64,000 nucleotides of DNA from Clostridium_I sp963725425 (lineage in GTDB: Bacteria; Bacillota; Clostridia; Clostridiales; Clostridiaceae). Below the pieces are notes generated by a model that saw only the letters and a program-made list of their open reading frames with translations, searched no databases and was not told where the DNA came from. Positions 27,757-36,564 of the stretch are shown piece after piece (within the stretch, counting starts at the first letter, position 1; every line of letters begins with the position of its first letter). Location of the stretch: contig CAVRYJ010000045.1 in NCBI GenBank assembly GCA_963725425.1, positions 496,001 to 560,000 of the forward strand, in the 5' to 3' direction. The position numbers and the translations under genes were made by a program.

Positions 27757-28593
27757 ATGGAAAAAATAAAGATTATAACCGTAAGTACTGCAGATTTACC
27801 TAAGGGTATAATTGATAAATACGATATCGAAGTATTACCATTAATTGTAAATATTGATGAAAAATCTTATTTGGATGGTGTAGACATAACGACTTCAACA
27901 CTTTTGGAAATCATGGATAGGGATGGTATATATCCAACCACTACACAGGTTAATCCACAAAGACATTATGAATGTTTTAAAAAGTATTTAGAACAAGGGT
28001 ACAAAATTTTAATGATAAGCATGTCTTCAAAGATGAGTGGAACATATCAGTCAGCATGCATAGCAAAAGATATGCTTGAATGTGAAGATGTAACAGTAAT
28101 AGACAGTCTAAATGTTACATCTGGGCTTGGAGTAATTGTACTTAAGGCTTGTAGGTTAAAAGCTGAGGGATATAGCTTTAAGGAAATAGAAAAAGAAATC
28201 ATAGATGTTATTCCTCATGTTAAAAGCATTATTGCTTTTAACAAATTGGACAACCTAATTAAAGGTGGAAGATTATCAAAAACAACAGGAACTATAGGTA
28301 ATATTTTAGGGATAAAACTTATTCTCACTGTCAGAGATGGTGAGATGGTGGTAGTTGATAAAGTAAGGGGAACTAAAAAAGCAGCCAAATCTATATTAAA
28401 TTATGTAAACCAAACAGGTGTATCTGATGTTGAAACAAGTATAATTTTATATATAGGTGAAAATCAAGTAAGAGAAATACTAAAAGGCAATTATAATAAT
28501 AATAATAATAAATTCATAGAATGTGAAGCGGGATGTGTTGTTGGTACTCATTCAGGTGCAGGTGCCTGCGGAGTATTTTTCATAGAAGCCTAA
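27757..28593 (+). CDS. DegV-family fatty-acid-binding protein
   Basis: Protein of 278 residues with the DegV fold (PF02645): the N-terminal 'KIITVSTADLPKGIIDKYDI', the 'TTSTLLEIMDRDGIYPTTTQ' segment, and 'LIKGGRLSKTTG' are family hallmarks. DegV proteins bind fatty acids, and some act as FakB subunits delivering them to a fatty-acid kinase. No kinase gene is nearby. An AAAGGAG site lies upstream. A two-hairpin intergenic repeat follows the stop. Confidence 0.9.
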   Translation: MEKIKIITVSTADLPKGIIDKYDIEVLPLIVNIDEKSYLDGVDITTSTLLEIMDRDGIYPTTTQVNPQRHYECFKKYLEQGYKILMISMSSKMSGTYQSACIAKDMLECEDVTVIDSLNVTSGLGVIVLKACRLKAEGYSFKEIEKEIIDVIPHVKSIIAFNKLDNLIKGGRLSKTTGTIGNILGIKLILTVRDGEMVVVDKVRGTKKAAKSILNYVNQTGVSDVETSIILYIGENQVREILKGNYNNNNNKFIECEAGCVVGTHSGAGACGVFFIEA

Positions 28594-28603
28594 GAATAAA
28601 AGG

Positions 28604-28715
28604 TAAGGAAGGATTTTCTGCTGAGGCAGAAAATCGATAAAATTGGGATTAGAGAAGATTTGTTTTCATAAATTTTCTCCAATCCCTATTTTCAATAATA
28701 ATGAAATGCTTTAGC
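28604..28715. repeat. Two-hairpin intergenic repeat, copy 1
   Basis: Hairpin 1: gattttctgc / gcagaaaatc (28612-28635). Hairpin 2: an arm starting gggattagagaa (28645) pairs with ttttctccaatccc (ending 28686). The same order of motifs, with different stem sequences, occurs after eno (37976-38090). Confidence 0.6.
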
Positions 28716-28852
28716 TTGTAACTTTCGCATGAATGTAGAAAAATAGTGAAATATAAAAAATTTAATACTATTTCATGTTTGAAAAGTAGTTTTATGATAT
28801 ACTAAATGCATAATAAAAGGTAAAAAACATAACATAGATATGGGTGAAAATT

Positions 28853-30214
28853 ATGAATTTAGATTTTAATTTAAACTTGAATCAACAGCAAAAACTTGTT
28901 ATGAATCAACAGATGCAGTTGTCAGTAAAATTACTTCAAATGTCCAACTTTGAATTAGTTGAGTATCTTAATGAGGAAATACAAGAAAATCCAATTATTG
29001 ATGCTGATTTCTCAAAACTTGAAATTGGTGAGAACTTTGAAAAAATAGACTTCAAAAAATTATCAGAACATTCAGACGGCGATGACTATGGTTCTCGTGC
29101 AGCATATGGAGAGGAAAAAGTTTCACCTTTTAATTTTATAGCTGAAAAGAAGTCTTTGAAGGATTATTTAAAGGAACAGCTAGGTGAATTAGATGAAAAT
29201 CATATCACTAATACTATATGTATGTACATTATTGAAGGAATAGATAGTATTGGATACTTTACAGATGATTTAGAGGATACTGCAAAGTTTTTAAATGTAG
29301 ACATAAGATATGTGGACAAGGCACTTAATATAATTAAGACCTTTGATCCAAATGGTATTGGGGCTAGAAATTTAAAAGAATGTTTAAAAATCCAAGCAGA
29401 TGTAAAAGGATTATTAGATGATAATCTTGAACAGATAATTTCAAATCACCTTCAGGATATAGGGGATAATAAGTATAATAAAATTGCTAAAGAACTTAAT
29501 ATTTCGCTGCAAGAGGCTCAAGAATATGGGGATGAGGTTAAAACTCTAGAACCAAAACCATCAAGGGGATTTTACACAGGTGACCAGGTGAAATATGTTA
29601 TTCCTGATGCTTATATTGAAAATGTAGGTGATGATATATACATAATTATGAATGATACATCACTACCTAATCTATCTATAAATAATGTGTACAAAAATAT
29701 TCTTGATGTAGCAGAGGATCAAAATGCCAAAAAATATTTAAAAGAAAAGATGAATAGTGCAACATTTCTAATGAAGAGTATAAATATGAGGAGAAGTACC
29801 GTATATAAAGTTTTGGAGAAAATTGTAGATATTCAAAAAGATTATTTTTTAAAGGGAGATATTTACCTAAAAGCAATGACATTAAAGGATATATCAGAAA
29901 AAATAGAGATGCATGAGTCAACAGTAAGTAGGGCAATAAAAGAAAAGTATGTATACACTAATAGGGGAATAATCAAGATAAAGGATTTATTTACAACTGC
30001 AATTAGTAGTTATAATAGTGAAGACGTTTCTGTTAACAAGATAAAAAATGAAATAACAAAATTAATTGGCATGGAAGATAATGAAAAACCACTCTCTGAT
30101 CAGAATATAGCAGATATTTTAAAAGGTAAAGATTTTAAAATATCAAGGAGAACTGTGGCGAAATATAGAGAAGAAATGGGGATAAAACCTTCTGCTAAAA
30201 GAAAGAGATTTTAA
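28853..30214 (+). CDS. rpoN: RNA polymerase sigma-54 factor
   Basis: Sigma-54 of about 453 residues. The N-terminal activator-interacting region is glutamine- and leucine-rich ('QQQKLVMNQQMQLSVKLLQMS'). The core-binding domain follows, with 'FDPNGIGARNLKECL', then the DNA-binding HTH ('TLKDISEKIEMHESTVSRAIK') and the RpoN box at the end ('RRTVAKYREEMGI'). The ATG at 28853 is preferred: GGGTG sits six bases upstream. It is separated from cggR by a promoter and operator. Sigma-54 needs an ATP-dependent enhancer-binding activator; none is encoded in this window. Confidence 0.94.
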   Translation: MNLDFNLNLNQQQKLVMNQQMQLSVKLLQMSNFELVEYLNEEIQENPIIDADFSKLEIGENFEKIDFKKLSEHSDGDDYGSRAAYGEEKVSPFNFIAEKKSLKDYLKEQLGELDENHITNTICMYIIEGIDSIGYFTDDLEDTAKFLNVDIRYVDKALNIIKTFDPNGIGARNLKECLKIQADVKGLLDDNLEQIISNHLQDIGDNKYNKIAKELNISLQEAQEYGDEVKTLEPKPSRGFYTGDQVKYVIPDAYIENVGDDIYIIMNDTSLPNLSINNVYKNILDVAEDQNAKKYLKEKMNSATFLMKSINMRRSTVYKVLEKIVDIQKDYFLKGDIYLKAMTLKDISEKIEMHESTVSRAIKEKYVYTNRGIIKIKDLFTTAISSYNSEDVSVNKIKNEITKLIGMEDNEKPLSDQNIADILKGKDFKISRRTVAKYREEMGIKPSAKRKRF

Positions 30215-30275
30215 ACATTTTGAAAATAATTTATATTTTTTTGTAAATACTATTTAAAAATTAGTCTTTTTAATC

Positions 30276-30322
30276 TATAATAGAGGTGGGACAAGAATTG
30301 AGTTGCTGGGACTAAGTAAGTC
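30276..30322 (+). promoter_or_regulatory. CggR operator with upstream -10
   Basis: Downstream of a TATAAT (30276-30281), two TGGGAC blocks (30287-30292 and 30307-30312) are each followed after exactly six bases by a four-base block (TGAG, AGTC), with four bases between the halves. This reproduces the architecture of the Bacillus operator CGGGAC-N6-TGTC-N4-CGGGAC-N6-TGTC. It sits just before the cggR GTG start, so CggR probably represses its own operon here and is released by fructose-1,6-bisphosphate. Confidence 0.82.
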
Positions 30323-30338
30323 CAGTGAGGTGGTTGAA

Positions 30339-31373
30339 GTGCACGAAATATTAAAATTGCAGAAAAAAATTGTTCCAGAGCTTATGGATTTGCTTGAAAA
30401 AAGATATAATATTTTAAGAACAATATACTATAATCAACCTATTGGTAGGAGAATCCTAGCAAATAAATTAGAAATAGGTGAAAGAGTAGTTAGGACTGAG
30501 ATTAATTTTCTTAAAAAGCAAAGTTTAATAAACATAGGCACCCCTGGAATGTCAGTAACATATGAAGGCGAAGAAATAATAGATAAGCTCAAGAACTTTA
30601 TATGTCAATTTAAAGGGCTAACTGAGATTGAAACACAAATAAAAGAAAAATTAAACATAAAAAAAGTAATCATTGTGCCAGGCAATATTGAAGAAGATAA
30701 AACTGTGATGAATGAATTAGGTAGAACTGCAGCAAAATATGTGGAGAGTGTAATTAGTGACCGAAGTATAATTGCTATTACTGGAGGAACTACCATGAAA
30801 AAGGTTGTGGACAATTTTGATAATACTTATCATTATTCACATGTGGTAGTAGTGCCGGCTAGAGGCGGAATGGCAAGGCAAGTTGAAACGGAAGCTAATA
30901 CTTTAGCTGCAAATCTTGCTAATAAATTGGGGGCAACTTACAGATTGCTACATGTCCCAGATAATCTTAGCAATGAAGCATTAAGTGCAATACTTAATGA
31001 AAAAGGCATCAAAGACATAATGGATGTTATTCATAGTGCAAACATAATTGTTTACGGTGTTGGAAGAGCAGATGAGATGAGTAGTAGAAGAGGTTTAAGT
31101 AAAGAGGAAACATCTAGATTATTAGGTCAGGGTTCAGTTGGAGAGGCATTTGGGTATTTCTTTGATGGTAATGGAAACGTGGTTTATTCCACTCCTTCAG
31201 TTGGACTTAAAATTGAAGATATAAATAATGTAGATAATCTTGTAGCAGTAGCGGGGAAAAAAACAAAAGCAGAAGCAATAGTTGCAACGCAAATGAATAA
31301 TGAGAAAAGCGTTCTCATTACAGATGAAGGCACTGCTATGGAGATAGTTAGAGTGCTCAGTGAAATAGGTTAA
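30339..31373 (+). CDS. cggR: Central glycolytic genes regulator
   Basis: SorC/DeoR-class repressor of about 344 residues. The N-terminal winged helix appears in 'LQKKIVPELMDLLEKRYNIL' and 'QPIGRRILANKLEIGERVVR', very like Bacillus CggR. The rest is the sugar-phosphate-binding domain with 'AITGGTTMKKV' and 'VPARGGMARQVETEANTLAA'. I choose the GTG at 30339 (GAGGTGG five bases upstream), because the TTG at 30303 lies inside the operator and would add residues absent from the family. It heads the gap-pgk-tpiA-gpmI-eno cluster, all on the same strand. Confidence 0.92.
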   Translation: MHEILKLQKKIVPELMDLLEKRYNILRTIYYNQPIGRRILANKLEIGERVVRTEINFLKKQSLINIGTPGMSVTYEGEEIIDKLKNFICQFKGLTEIETQIKEKLNIKKVIIVPGNIEEDKTVMNELGRTAAKYVESVISDRSIIAITGGTTMKKVVDNFDNTYHYSHVVVVPARGGMARQVETEANTLAANLANKLGATYRLLHVPDNLSNEALSAILNEKGIKDIMDVIHSANIIVYGVGRADEMSSRRGLSKEETSRLLGQGSVGEAFGYFFDGNGNVVYSTPSVGLKIEDINNVDNLVAVAGKKTKAEAIVATQMNNEKSVLITDEGTAMEIVRVLSEIG

Positions 31374-31490
31374 TTAATATCTTTCGATAAATTTTGTTGA
31401 ATAGATATTTTTAAATAAATTTTTATTAAATTGCTAATAATTATATTCATATATAATTTTAGAAATATATATCTTTGGAGGTATTTAATA

Positions 31491-32495
31491 ATGGCAAAAA
31501 TTGCGATTAATGGTTTTGGAAGAATAGGTAGATTAGCTTTAAGAAGAATTCTTGAAGTACCAGGTTTAGAGGTTGTTGCTATCAATGACTTAACAGATAC
31601 AAAAATGTTAGCACATTTATTAAAATATGATTCAGCACAAGGTAGATTCAACGGTACTGTTGAAGTTAAAGAAGATTCTTTTGTAGTCAACGGAAAAGAA
31701 ATTAAAATTTTCGCTGAAAAAGATCCATCAAAACTACCATGGAAAGAACTTGGAATAGACGTTGTACTTGAATGTACAGGTTTCTTCACAAAGAAAGAAG
31801 CAGCTGAAGCTCATATAAGAGCAGGTGCTAAAAAAGTTGTTATTTCAGCTCCTGCTGGTAATGATGTTAAGACTATAGTATTTAATGTTAACCATAATGA
31901 ATTAGACGGAACAGAAACAGTTGTATCAGGTGCTTCATGTACTACTAACTGCTTAGCTCCAATGGTTAAAGTATTAAATGATAACTTTGGTCTTGAAAAA
32001 GGATTTATGACTACAGTTCATGCTTATACTAATGATCAAAATACATTAGACGGACCTCACAGAAAAGGTGATTTCAGAAGAGCAAGAGCAGCTGCTGCTA
32101 GTATAATACCTAACTCAACTGGTGCTGCTAAAGCAATCGGTCAAGTTATTCCAGAATTAAAAGGTAAATTAGACGGAAATGCTCAAAGAGTTCCAGTTAT
32201 AACTGGTTCAATAACTGAATTAGTTTCAACTCTTAAGAAAAATGTAACAGTTGAAGAAGTAAATGCTGCAATGAAAGCTGCTGCTAATGCATCATTCGGA
32301 TATACTGAAGATGAAATAGTTTCTTCAGATGTTATCGGAATTAACTTTGGTTCATTATTTGATGCTACTTTAACTAAAGTTATAACAGTTGACGGAAAAC
32401 AATTAGTTAAAACTGCTTCATGGTATGATAATGAAATGTCATACACTTCACAATTAGTAAGAACATTAGAATATTTCGCTAAAATTGCTAAATAG
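31491..32495 (+). CDS. gap: Glyceraldehyde-3-phosphate dehydrogenase (glycolytic, NAD)
   Basis: 334 residues. NAD-binding 'INGFGRIGRLALRR' at the N-terminus, the active-site 'SGASCTTNCLAPM' (catalytic Cys ~152), and 'ASWYDNEMSYTSQLVRTLEY' at the end are diagnostic. It oxidises glyceraldehyde-3-phosphate to 1,3-bisphosphoglycerate. Start at the ATG 31491, nine bases after GGAGG; an upstream in-frame extension has no ribosome site. A terminator-like hairpin after the gene may let gap be made in excess over pgk. The codons are strongly biased, as expected for a highly expressed gene. Confidence 0.98.
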   Translation: MAKIAINGFGRIGRLALRRILEVPGLEVVAINDLTDTKMLAHLLKYDSAQGRFNGTVEVKEDSFVVNGKEIKIFAEKDPSKLPWKELGIDVVLECTGFFTKKEAAEAHIRAGAKKVVISAPAGNDVKTIVFNVNHNELDGTETVVSGASCTTNCLAPMVKVLNDNFGLEKGFMTTVHAYTNDQNTLDGPHRKGDFRRARAAAASIIPNSTGAAKAIGQVIPELKGKLDGNAQRVPVITGSITELVSTLKKNVTVEEVNAAMKAAANASFGYTEDEIVSSDVIGINFGSLFDATLTKVITVDGKQLVKTASWYDNEMSYTSQLVRTLEYFAKIAK

Positions 32496-32555
32496 TCTAT
32501 TGTAAATAAATAATAACATTAAATATTTATAATATTTAAGTGAAACATAGTAGAG

Positions 32556-32597
32556 AGGTCTGGTTTTGTAGTTATAGCTATGAGGCTAGGCCTTTTT
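32556..32597 (+). terminator. Terminator/attenuator between gap and pgk
   Basis: The arms aggtctggtt and ggctaggcct pair (with G-U pairs) around an 18-base loop and are followed by five T residues. It probably ends a fraction of gap transcripts. Confidence 0.65.
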
Positions 32598-32622
32598 AAA
32601 TAATTTTTAGAGGTGAATTTAC

Positions 32623-33816
32623 ATGAAATTAAATAAAAAAACAGTTGAAGACATAGAAGTTAAGGGCAAAAGAGTATTAGTCAGATGTGATTTTAATGTA
32701 CCACTTATAGATGGCGTTATTACTGATGAAAACAGACTTGTTGGGGCTATGCCTACAATAAAATATTTAGTTGAAAATGGAGCAAAGGTTATATTATGTT
32801 CACATCTTGGAAAAGCTAAAGGACCAGATCCTAAACTTTCATTAGCACCAGTTGCTAAAAGACTTTCAGAAATGTTAGGGAAGACAGTAGTATTTGCCGC
32901 TGACGATACAGTTGTTGGGGAAAATGCTAAAAAAGCAGCAAAAGAAATGAAAGATGGAGATGTAATTCTTCTTCAAAACACAAGATACAGAAAAGAAGAA
33001 GGAAAAAATGAAGAAAACTTTTCAAAAGAATTAGCATCACTTGCTGATGTATATGTTAATGATGCATTTGGTTCAGCTCATAGAGCACATTGTTCTACAG
33101 TTGGAGTAACAGCATTTGTAAAAACAGCTGTATGTGGATTTTTAATTCAAAAGGAAATAAAGTTCTTAGGTCAAGTTGTAGAAAGTCCAGTAAGACCATT
33201 TGTTGCAATACTAGGTGGAGCAAAGGTTTCTGATAAAATTAACGTTATTAACAATCTTCTTGAAAAAGTTGATACATTAATAATTGGTGGTGGTATGGCT
33301 TATACTTTCTTAAAAGCTGAAGGTTATACTATAGGTAAATCACTTGTAGAAGAAGACAAAGTTGAATATGCTAAAGAAATGCTTGCAAAAGCTAAAGAAA
33401 AGGGAGTTAATTTATTACTTCCTGTAGATAACGTTGTTGGAGCAGAATTTAATGCTGATACAACTCCAGTTACTACTGATGATGCTAATATTCAAGAAGG
33501 ATTTATGGGACTTGATATAGGACCAAAGACATCAAAAAATTATGCAGATGCAATCAAAACTGCTAAAACTGTTATATGGAACGGACCAATGGGTGTATTT
33601 GAATTCGCGAATTTTGCAAGTGGAACTATAGCAGTTGCAAAAGCTATGGCTGAATCAGATGCAACTACAGTTATTGGAGGCGGAGATAGTGCAGCTGCTG
33701 TTAATCAATTGGGATTTGGAGATAAAATGACTCATATTTCAACTGGTGGTGGAGCTTCACTTGAATTCTTAGAAGGAAAAGAACTTCCTGGAATAGCTGC
33801 TTTAAACGATAAATAA
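32623..33816 (+). CDS. pgk: Phosphoglycerate kinase
   Basis: 397 residues, the full family length. Substrate-binding 'RVLVRCDFNVPL' and 'SHLGKAKGPDPK' in the N-terminal lobe, and the nucleotide-binding 'GGDSAAAVNQLGFGDKMTHISTGGGASLEFLEG' region in the C-terminal lobe (given here by its ends GGDSAAAV and GGGASLEFL) are intact. It makes ATP from 1,3-bisphosphoglycerate. AGAGGTG precedes the ATG. It lies in the cggR-controlled glycolytic cluster between gap and tpiA. Confidence 0.98.
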   Translation: MKLNKKTVEDIEVKGKRVLVRCDFNVPLIDGVITDENRLVGAMPTIKYLVENGAKVILCSHLGKAKGPDPKLSLAPVAKRLSEMLGKTVVFAADDTVVGENAKKAAKEMKDGDVILLQNTRYRKEEGKNEENFSKELASLADVYVNDAFGSAHRAHCSTVGVTAFVKTAVCGFLIQKEIKFLGQVVESPVRPFVAILGGAKVSDKINVINNLLEKVDTLIIGGGMAYTFLKAEGYTIGKSLVEEDKVEYAKEMLAKAKEKGVNLLLPVDNVVGAEFNADTTPVTTDDANIQEGFMGLDIGPKTSKNYADAIKTAKTVIWNGPMGVFEFANFASGTIAVAKAMAESDATTVIGGGDSAAAVNQLGFGDKMTHISTGGGASLEFLEGKELPGIAALNDK

Positions 33817-33864
33817 CTAAAATATAAGAGTGGAGTTTTATATCCTAGTCTTGTTGATAGTTAC

Positions 33865-33903
33865 AATGGTATTAAATAATAACTATTATTATTTAATACC
33901 ATT
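33865..33903 (+). other. A/T-only 16-bp hairpin between pgk and tpiA
   Basis: The arms aatggtattaaataat and attatttaataccatt are perfectly complementary around a seven-base loop. Without G+C strength or a T-run it is more likely an mRNA-processing or stability element than a full terminator. A TATAAT-like sequence (gatataatg, about 33923-33931) follows and could be an internal promoter. Confidence 0.55.
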
Positions 33904-33989
33904 TACAATATAATTTAAAGTGATATAATGTACTCAAACGGAGAATTTAGTTATAATAATATAAATGAAAAACTGGAGAGTGAATTTTA

Positions 33990-34739
33990 ATGAGTAGAAA
34001 ACCAATAATAGCTGGAAACTGGAAATTAAACAATACAATTAGTGAATCAATAAAATTAGTCGAAGAATTAATACCACTAGTAAAAAATGCTAAAGCAGAA
34101 GTAGTTATTGCTCCAACATCAATAGCCCTAGATGCAGTAGTTAAAGCAGCCAAAGGAACAAACGTTAAAGTAGCTGCTCAAAATGCTCATTTTGAAGAAA
34201 AAGGCGCTTTCACTGGAGAAATATCTTTAAAAGCTCTTGAAGAATTAGGAGTACAGTATGTAATACTTGGACATAGTGAAAGAAGACAATACTTCAATGA
34301 AACTGATGAAGCTTTAAACAAAAAAGTAAAAGCAACATTTGCACATGGTTTAACTCCAATTCTTTGTTGTGGAGAAACTCTTGAAGATAGAGAAGCAAAT
34401 GTTACAAATGAAGTTACAGGCAAACAAATCAAATTAGATTTACAAGGACTTAGCAAAGATGACGCAGCTAAAGTTGTTATAGCTTATGAACCAATATGGG
34501 CTATAGGAACAGGTAAAACAGCTACTGATGATCAAGCTAATGAAACTATTGGAGCTATTAGAAAAACTGTTGCTGAAGTTTTCGGAAAAGAAGTAGCAGA
34601 TAAAGTTAGAATCCAATATGGTGGTTCTGTTAAACCAGGAACAATTAAAGCACAAATGGCTAAACCAGAAATAGATGGAGCACTAGTCGGCGGAGCAAGT
34701 CTTAAGGCTGTTGACTTTGCAGGTATAGTTAACTTTTAG
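33990..34739 (+). CDS. tpiA: Triose-phosphate isomerase
   Basis: 249 residues forming a TIM barrel. The N-terminal 'AGNWKLNNT' (Lys), 'LGHSERRQYF' (catalytic His), 'AYEPIWAIGTG' (catalytic Glu) and 'QYGGSVKPG' (phosphate loop) are all present. It interconverts dihydroxyacetone phosphate and glyceraldehyde-3-phosphate. GGAGAG lies before the ATG. Third enzyme gene of the glycolytic cluster. Confidence 0.98.
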   Translation: MSRKPIIAGNWKLNNTISESIKLVEELIPLVKNAKAEVVIAPTSIALDAVVKAAKGTNVKVAAQNAHFEEKGAFTGEISLKALEELGVQYVILGHSERRQYFNETDEALNKKVKATFAHGLTPILCCGETLEDREANVTNEVTGKQIKLDLQGLSKDDAAKVVIAYEPIWAIGTGKTATDDQANETIGAIRKTVAEVFGKEVADKVRIQYGGSVKPGTIKAQMAKPEIDGALVGGASLKAVDFAGIVNF

Positions 34740-34753
34740 GAAGAAATATTGTA

Positions 34754-34781
34754 CCGAAGTAAAGTTTTAATTTTACTTCGG
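34754..34781 (+). other. Hairpin between tpiA and gpmI
   Basis: Ten-base perfect stem ccgaagtaaa / tttacttcgg with an eight-base loop. No T-run follows on the plus strand, so it may affect message stability rather than end transcription. Confidence 0.5.
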
Positions 34782-34923
34782 CATAAAAACTAGATTATAG
34801 AATTTATTGTATGGCATATATAAAGAACTTTGTAATAATATAGGAACAAATTTAAATTGAAAGTATCATACATTAACAATGTATGTATATATATATAACT
34901 ATATTTTGGATGGAGGAAAAAAC

Positions 34924-36441
34924 ATGGCTAAGAAACCTGTAATGTTAATGATTTTAGATGGATTTGGACTAACTGATAGGGCGGAAGGAAATGCAGTAAA
35001 AGCAGCAGATAAACCTAATATTGATGATATATTTACACATTATTATAATACAACACTTGGTGCATGTGGACTAAGCGTTGGACTTCCAGAAGGACAGATG
35101 GGAAATTCAGAGGTTGGACATTTGAACATTGGAGCAGGAAGAGTGGTTTATCAAGCGTTGACAAGGATAACTAAGTCAATTAAAGATGGCGATTTTTTCG
35201 AAAATACTGAACTTACAGATGCAGTTAAAAATGCAAAGAACAATGGTTCAGCACTTCATTTATTAGGATTGCTTTCACCTGGTGGCGTACATTCACATAC
35301 AGAACACTTAAAAGGTCTATTAGATCTTGCAAAAAAGGGTGGATTAAAAGAAGTATATGTACATGCATTTCTAGATGGAAGAGATGTAGCACCAGCTTCA
35401 GCAAAGAACTATATTGAAGACATTGAAGATTATATGAAGAAAATTGGAGTTGGAAAGATTGCTTCTGTTTCAGGAAGATATTATGCAATGGATAGAGATA
35501 ATAGATGGGACAGAGTTGAACTTGCTTATAATGCGTTAGTACTTGGAAAAGGTGAAACTGCCAGTTCTGCAATAGAAGCTGTAGACAATTCTTATGCATT
35601 AGGAAAAAATGATGAATTTGTACTTCCTACTGTTATAGTAAAAGGAGCTGAAATTAAGAATAAGGATTCAGTAATATTCTTTAACTTCAGACCTGATAGA
35701 GCTAGAGAACTTACTAGGGCAATAAATGACAAAACCTTTGAAGGTTTTGCAAGACAAGCAATAGATCTTAAATTTGTAACAATGACACAATATGACTTAA
35801 CACTTGAAGGTGTTGAAGTAGCATTTAAACCTGAATCACTTACAAACACTTTAGGAGAATATGTTAGCAAACTTGGAAAGAAACAACTTAGAATAGCTGA
35901 AACTGAAAAATATGCGCATGTAACTTTCTTCTTTAATGGTGGGGTAGAAAAAGCAAATGAAAATGAAGATAGAGCACTTATATCTTCGCCAAAAGTAGCA
36001 ACTTATGATCTTAAGCCTGAGATGAGTGCTTATGAAGTTACTGATGAACTATTAAAGAGATTGGATACAGACGAATATGATATGATAATACTAAACTATG
36101 CAAATCCAGATATGGTGGGACATACCGGTATATTAGAGGCAGCTAAAAAAGCTATTGAAGTTGTGGATGCATGTTTAGGTAAAGTTGTGGATAAGATACT
36201 AGAGAAAGATGGCACAGTGTTCATAACAGCTGATCATGGTAATGCAGAACAAATGATTGATTATACAACTGGAGAACCTATGACAGCACATACAACTGAT
36301 CCAGTGCCTTTTGTTTATGTAAGCAAAGACTCTAGTGAATTAAGAGATGGCGGTGTGCTTGCAGATATTGCTCCAACAATGCTACAAGTTATGGGCCTTC
36401 CTATTCCAAAAGAGATGACAGGTAAAAGTTTAATAAAGTAA
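34924..36441 (+). CDS. gpmI: 2,3-bisphosphoglycerate-independent phosphoglycerate mutase
   Basis: 505 residues, alkaline-phosphatase superfamily. The phosphoserine site lies in 'GQMGNSEVGHLNIGAG' (Ser ~61). Mn-binding residues appear in 'MLMILDGFG' at the N-terminus, in 'YANPDMVGHTG', and in 'ITADHGNAEQMID'. It converts 3- to 2-phosphoglycerate and typically depends on Mn2+ and pH, which suits spore formers. I use the ATG at 34924, seven bases after GGAGG; the upstream in-frame extension lacks a ribosome site. Confidence 0.97.
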   Translation: MAKKPVMLMILDGFGLTDRAEGNAVKAADKPNIDDIFTHYYNTTLGACGLSVGLPEGQMGNSEVGHLNIGAGRVVYQALTRITKSIKDGDFFENTELTDAVKNAKNNGSALHLLGLLSPGGVHSHTEHLKGLLDLAKKGGLKEVYVHAFLDGRDVAPASAKNYIEDIEDYMKKIGVGKIASVSGRYYAMDRDNRWDRVELAYNALVLGKGETASSAIEAVDNSYALGKNDEFVLPTVIVKGAEIKNKDSVIFFNFRPDRARELTRAINDKTFEGFARQAIDLKFVTMTQYDLTLEGVEVAFKPESLTNTLGEYVSKLGKKQLRIAETEKYAHVTFFFNGGVEKANENEDRALISSPKVATYDLKPEMSAYEVTDELLKRLDTDEYDMIILNYANPDMVGHTGILEAAKKAIEVVDACLGKVVDKILEKDGTVFITADHGNAEQMIDYTTGEPMTAHTTDPVPFVYVSKDSSELRDGGVLADIAPTMLQVMGLPIPKEMTGKSLIK

Positions 36442-36564
36442 TGTTAATTTAAGTTAAACTTCTACTCAGGTATAAGAAAATATGTTATTGTGGACTAGAA
36501 TTAGATAAATATCTATGTTTTTAGGCATAGTTATTATAAATTAAATTTATGGGAGGTATTTTAA

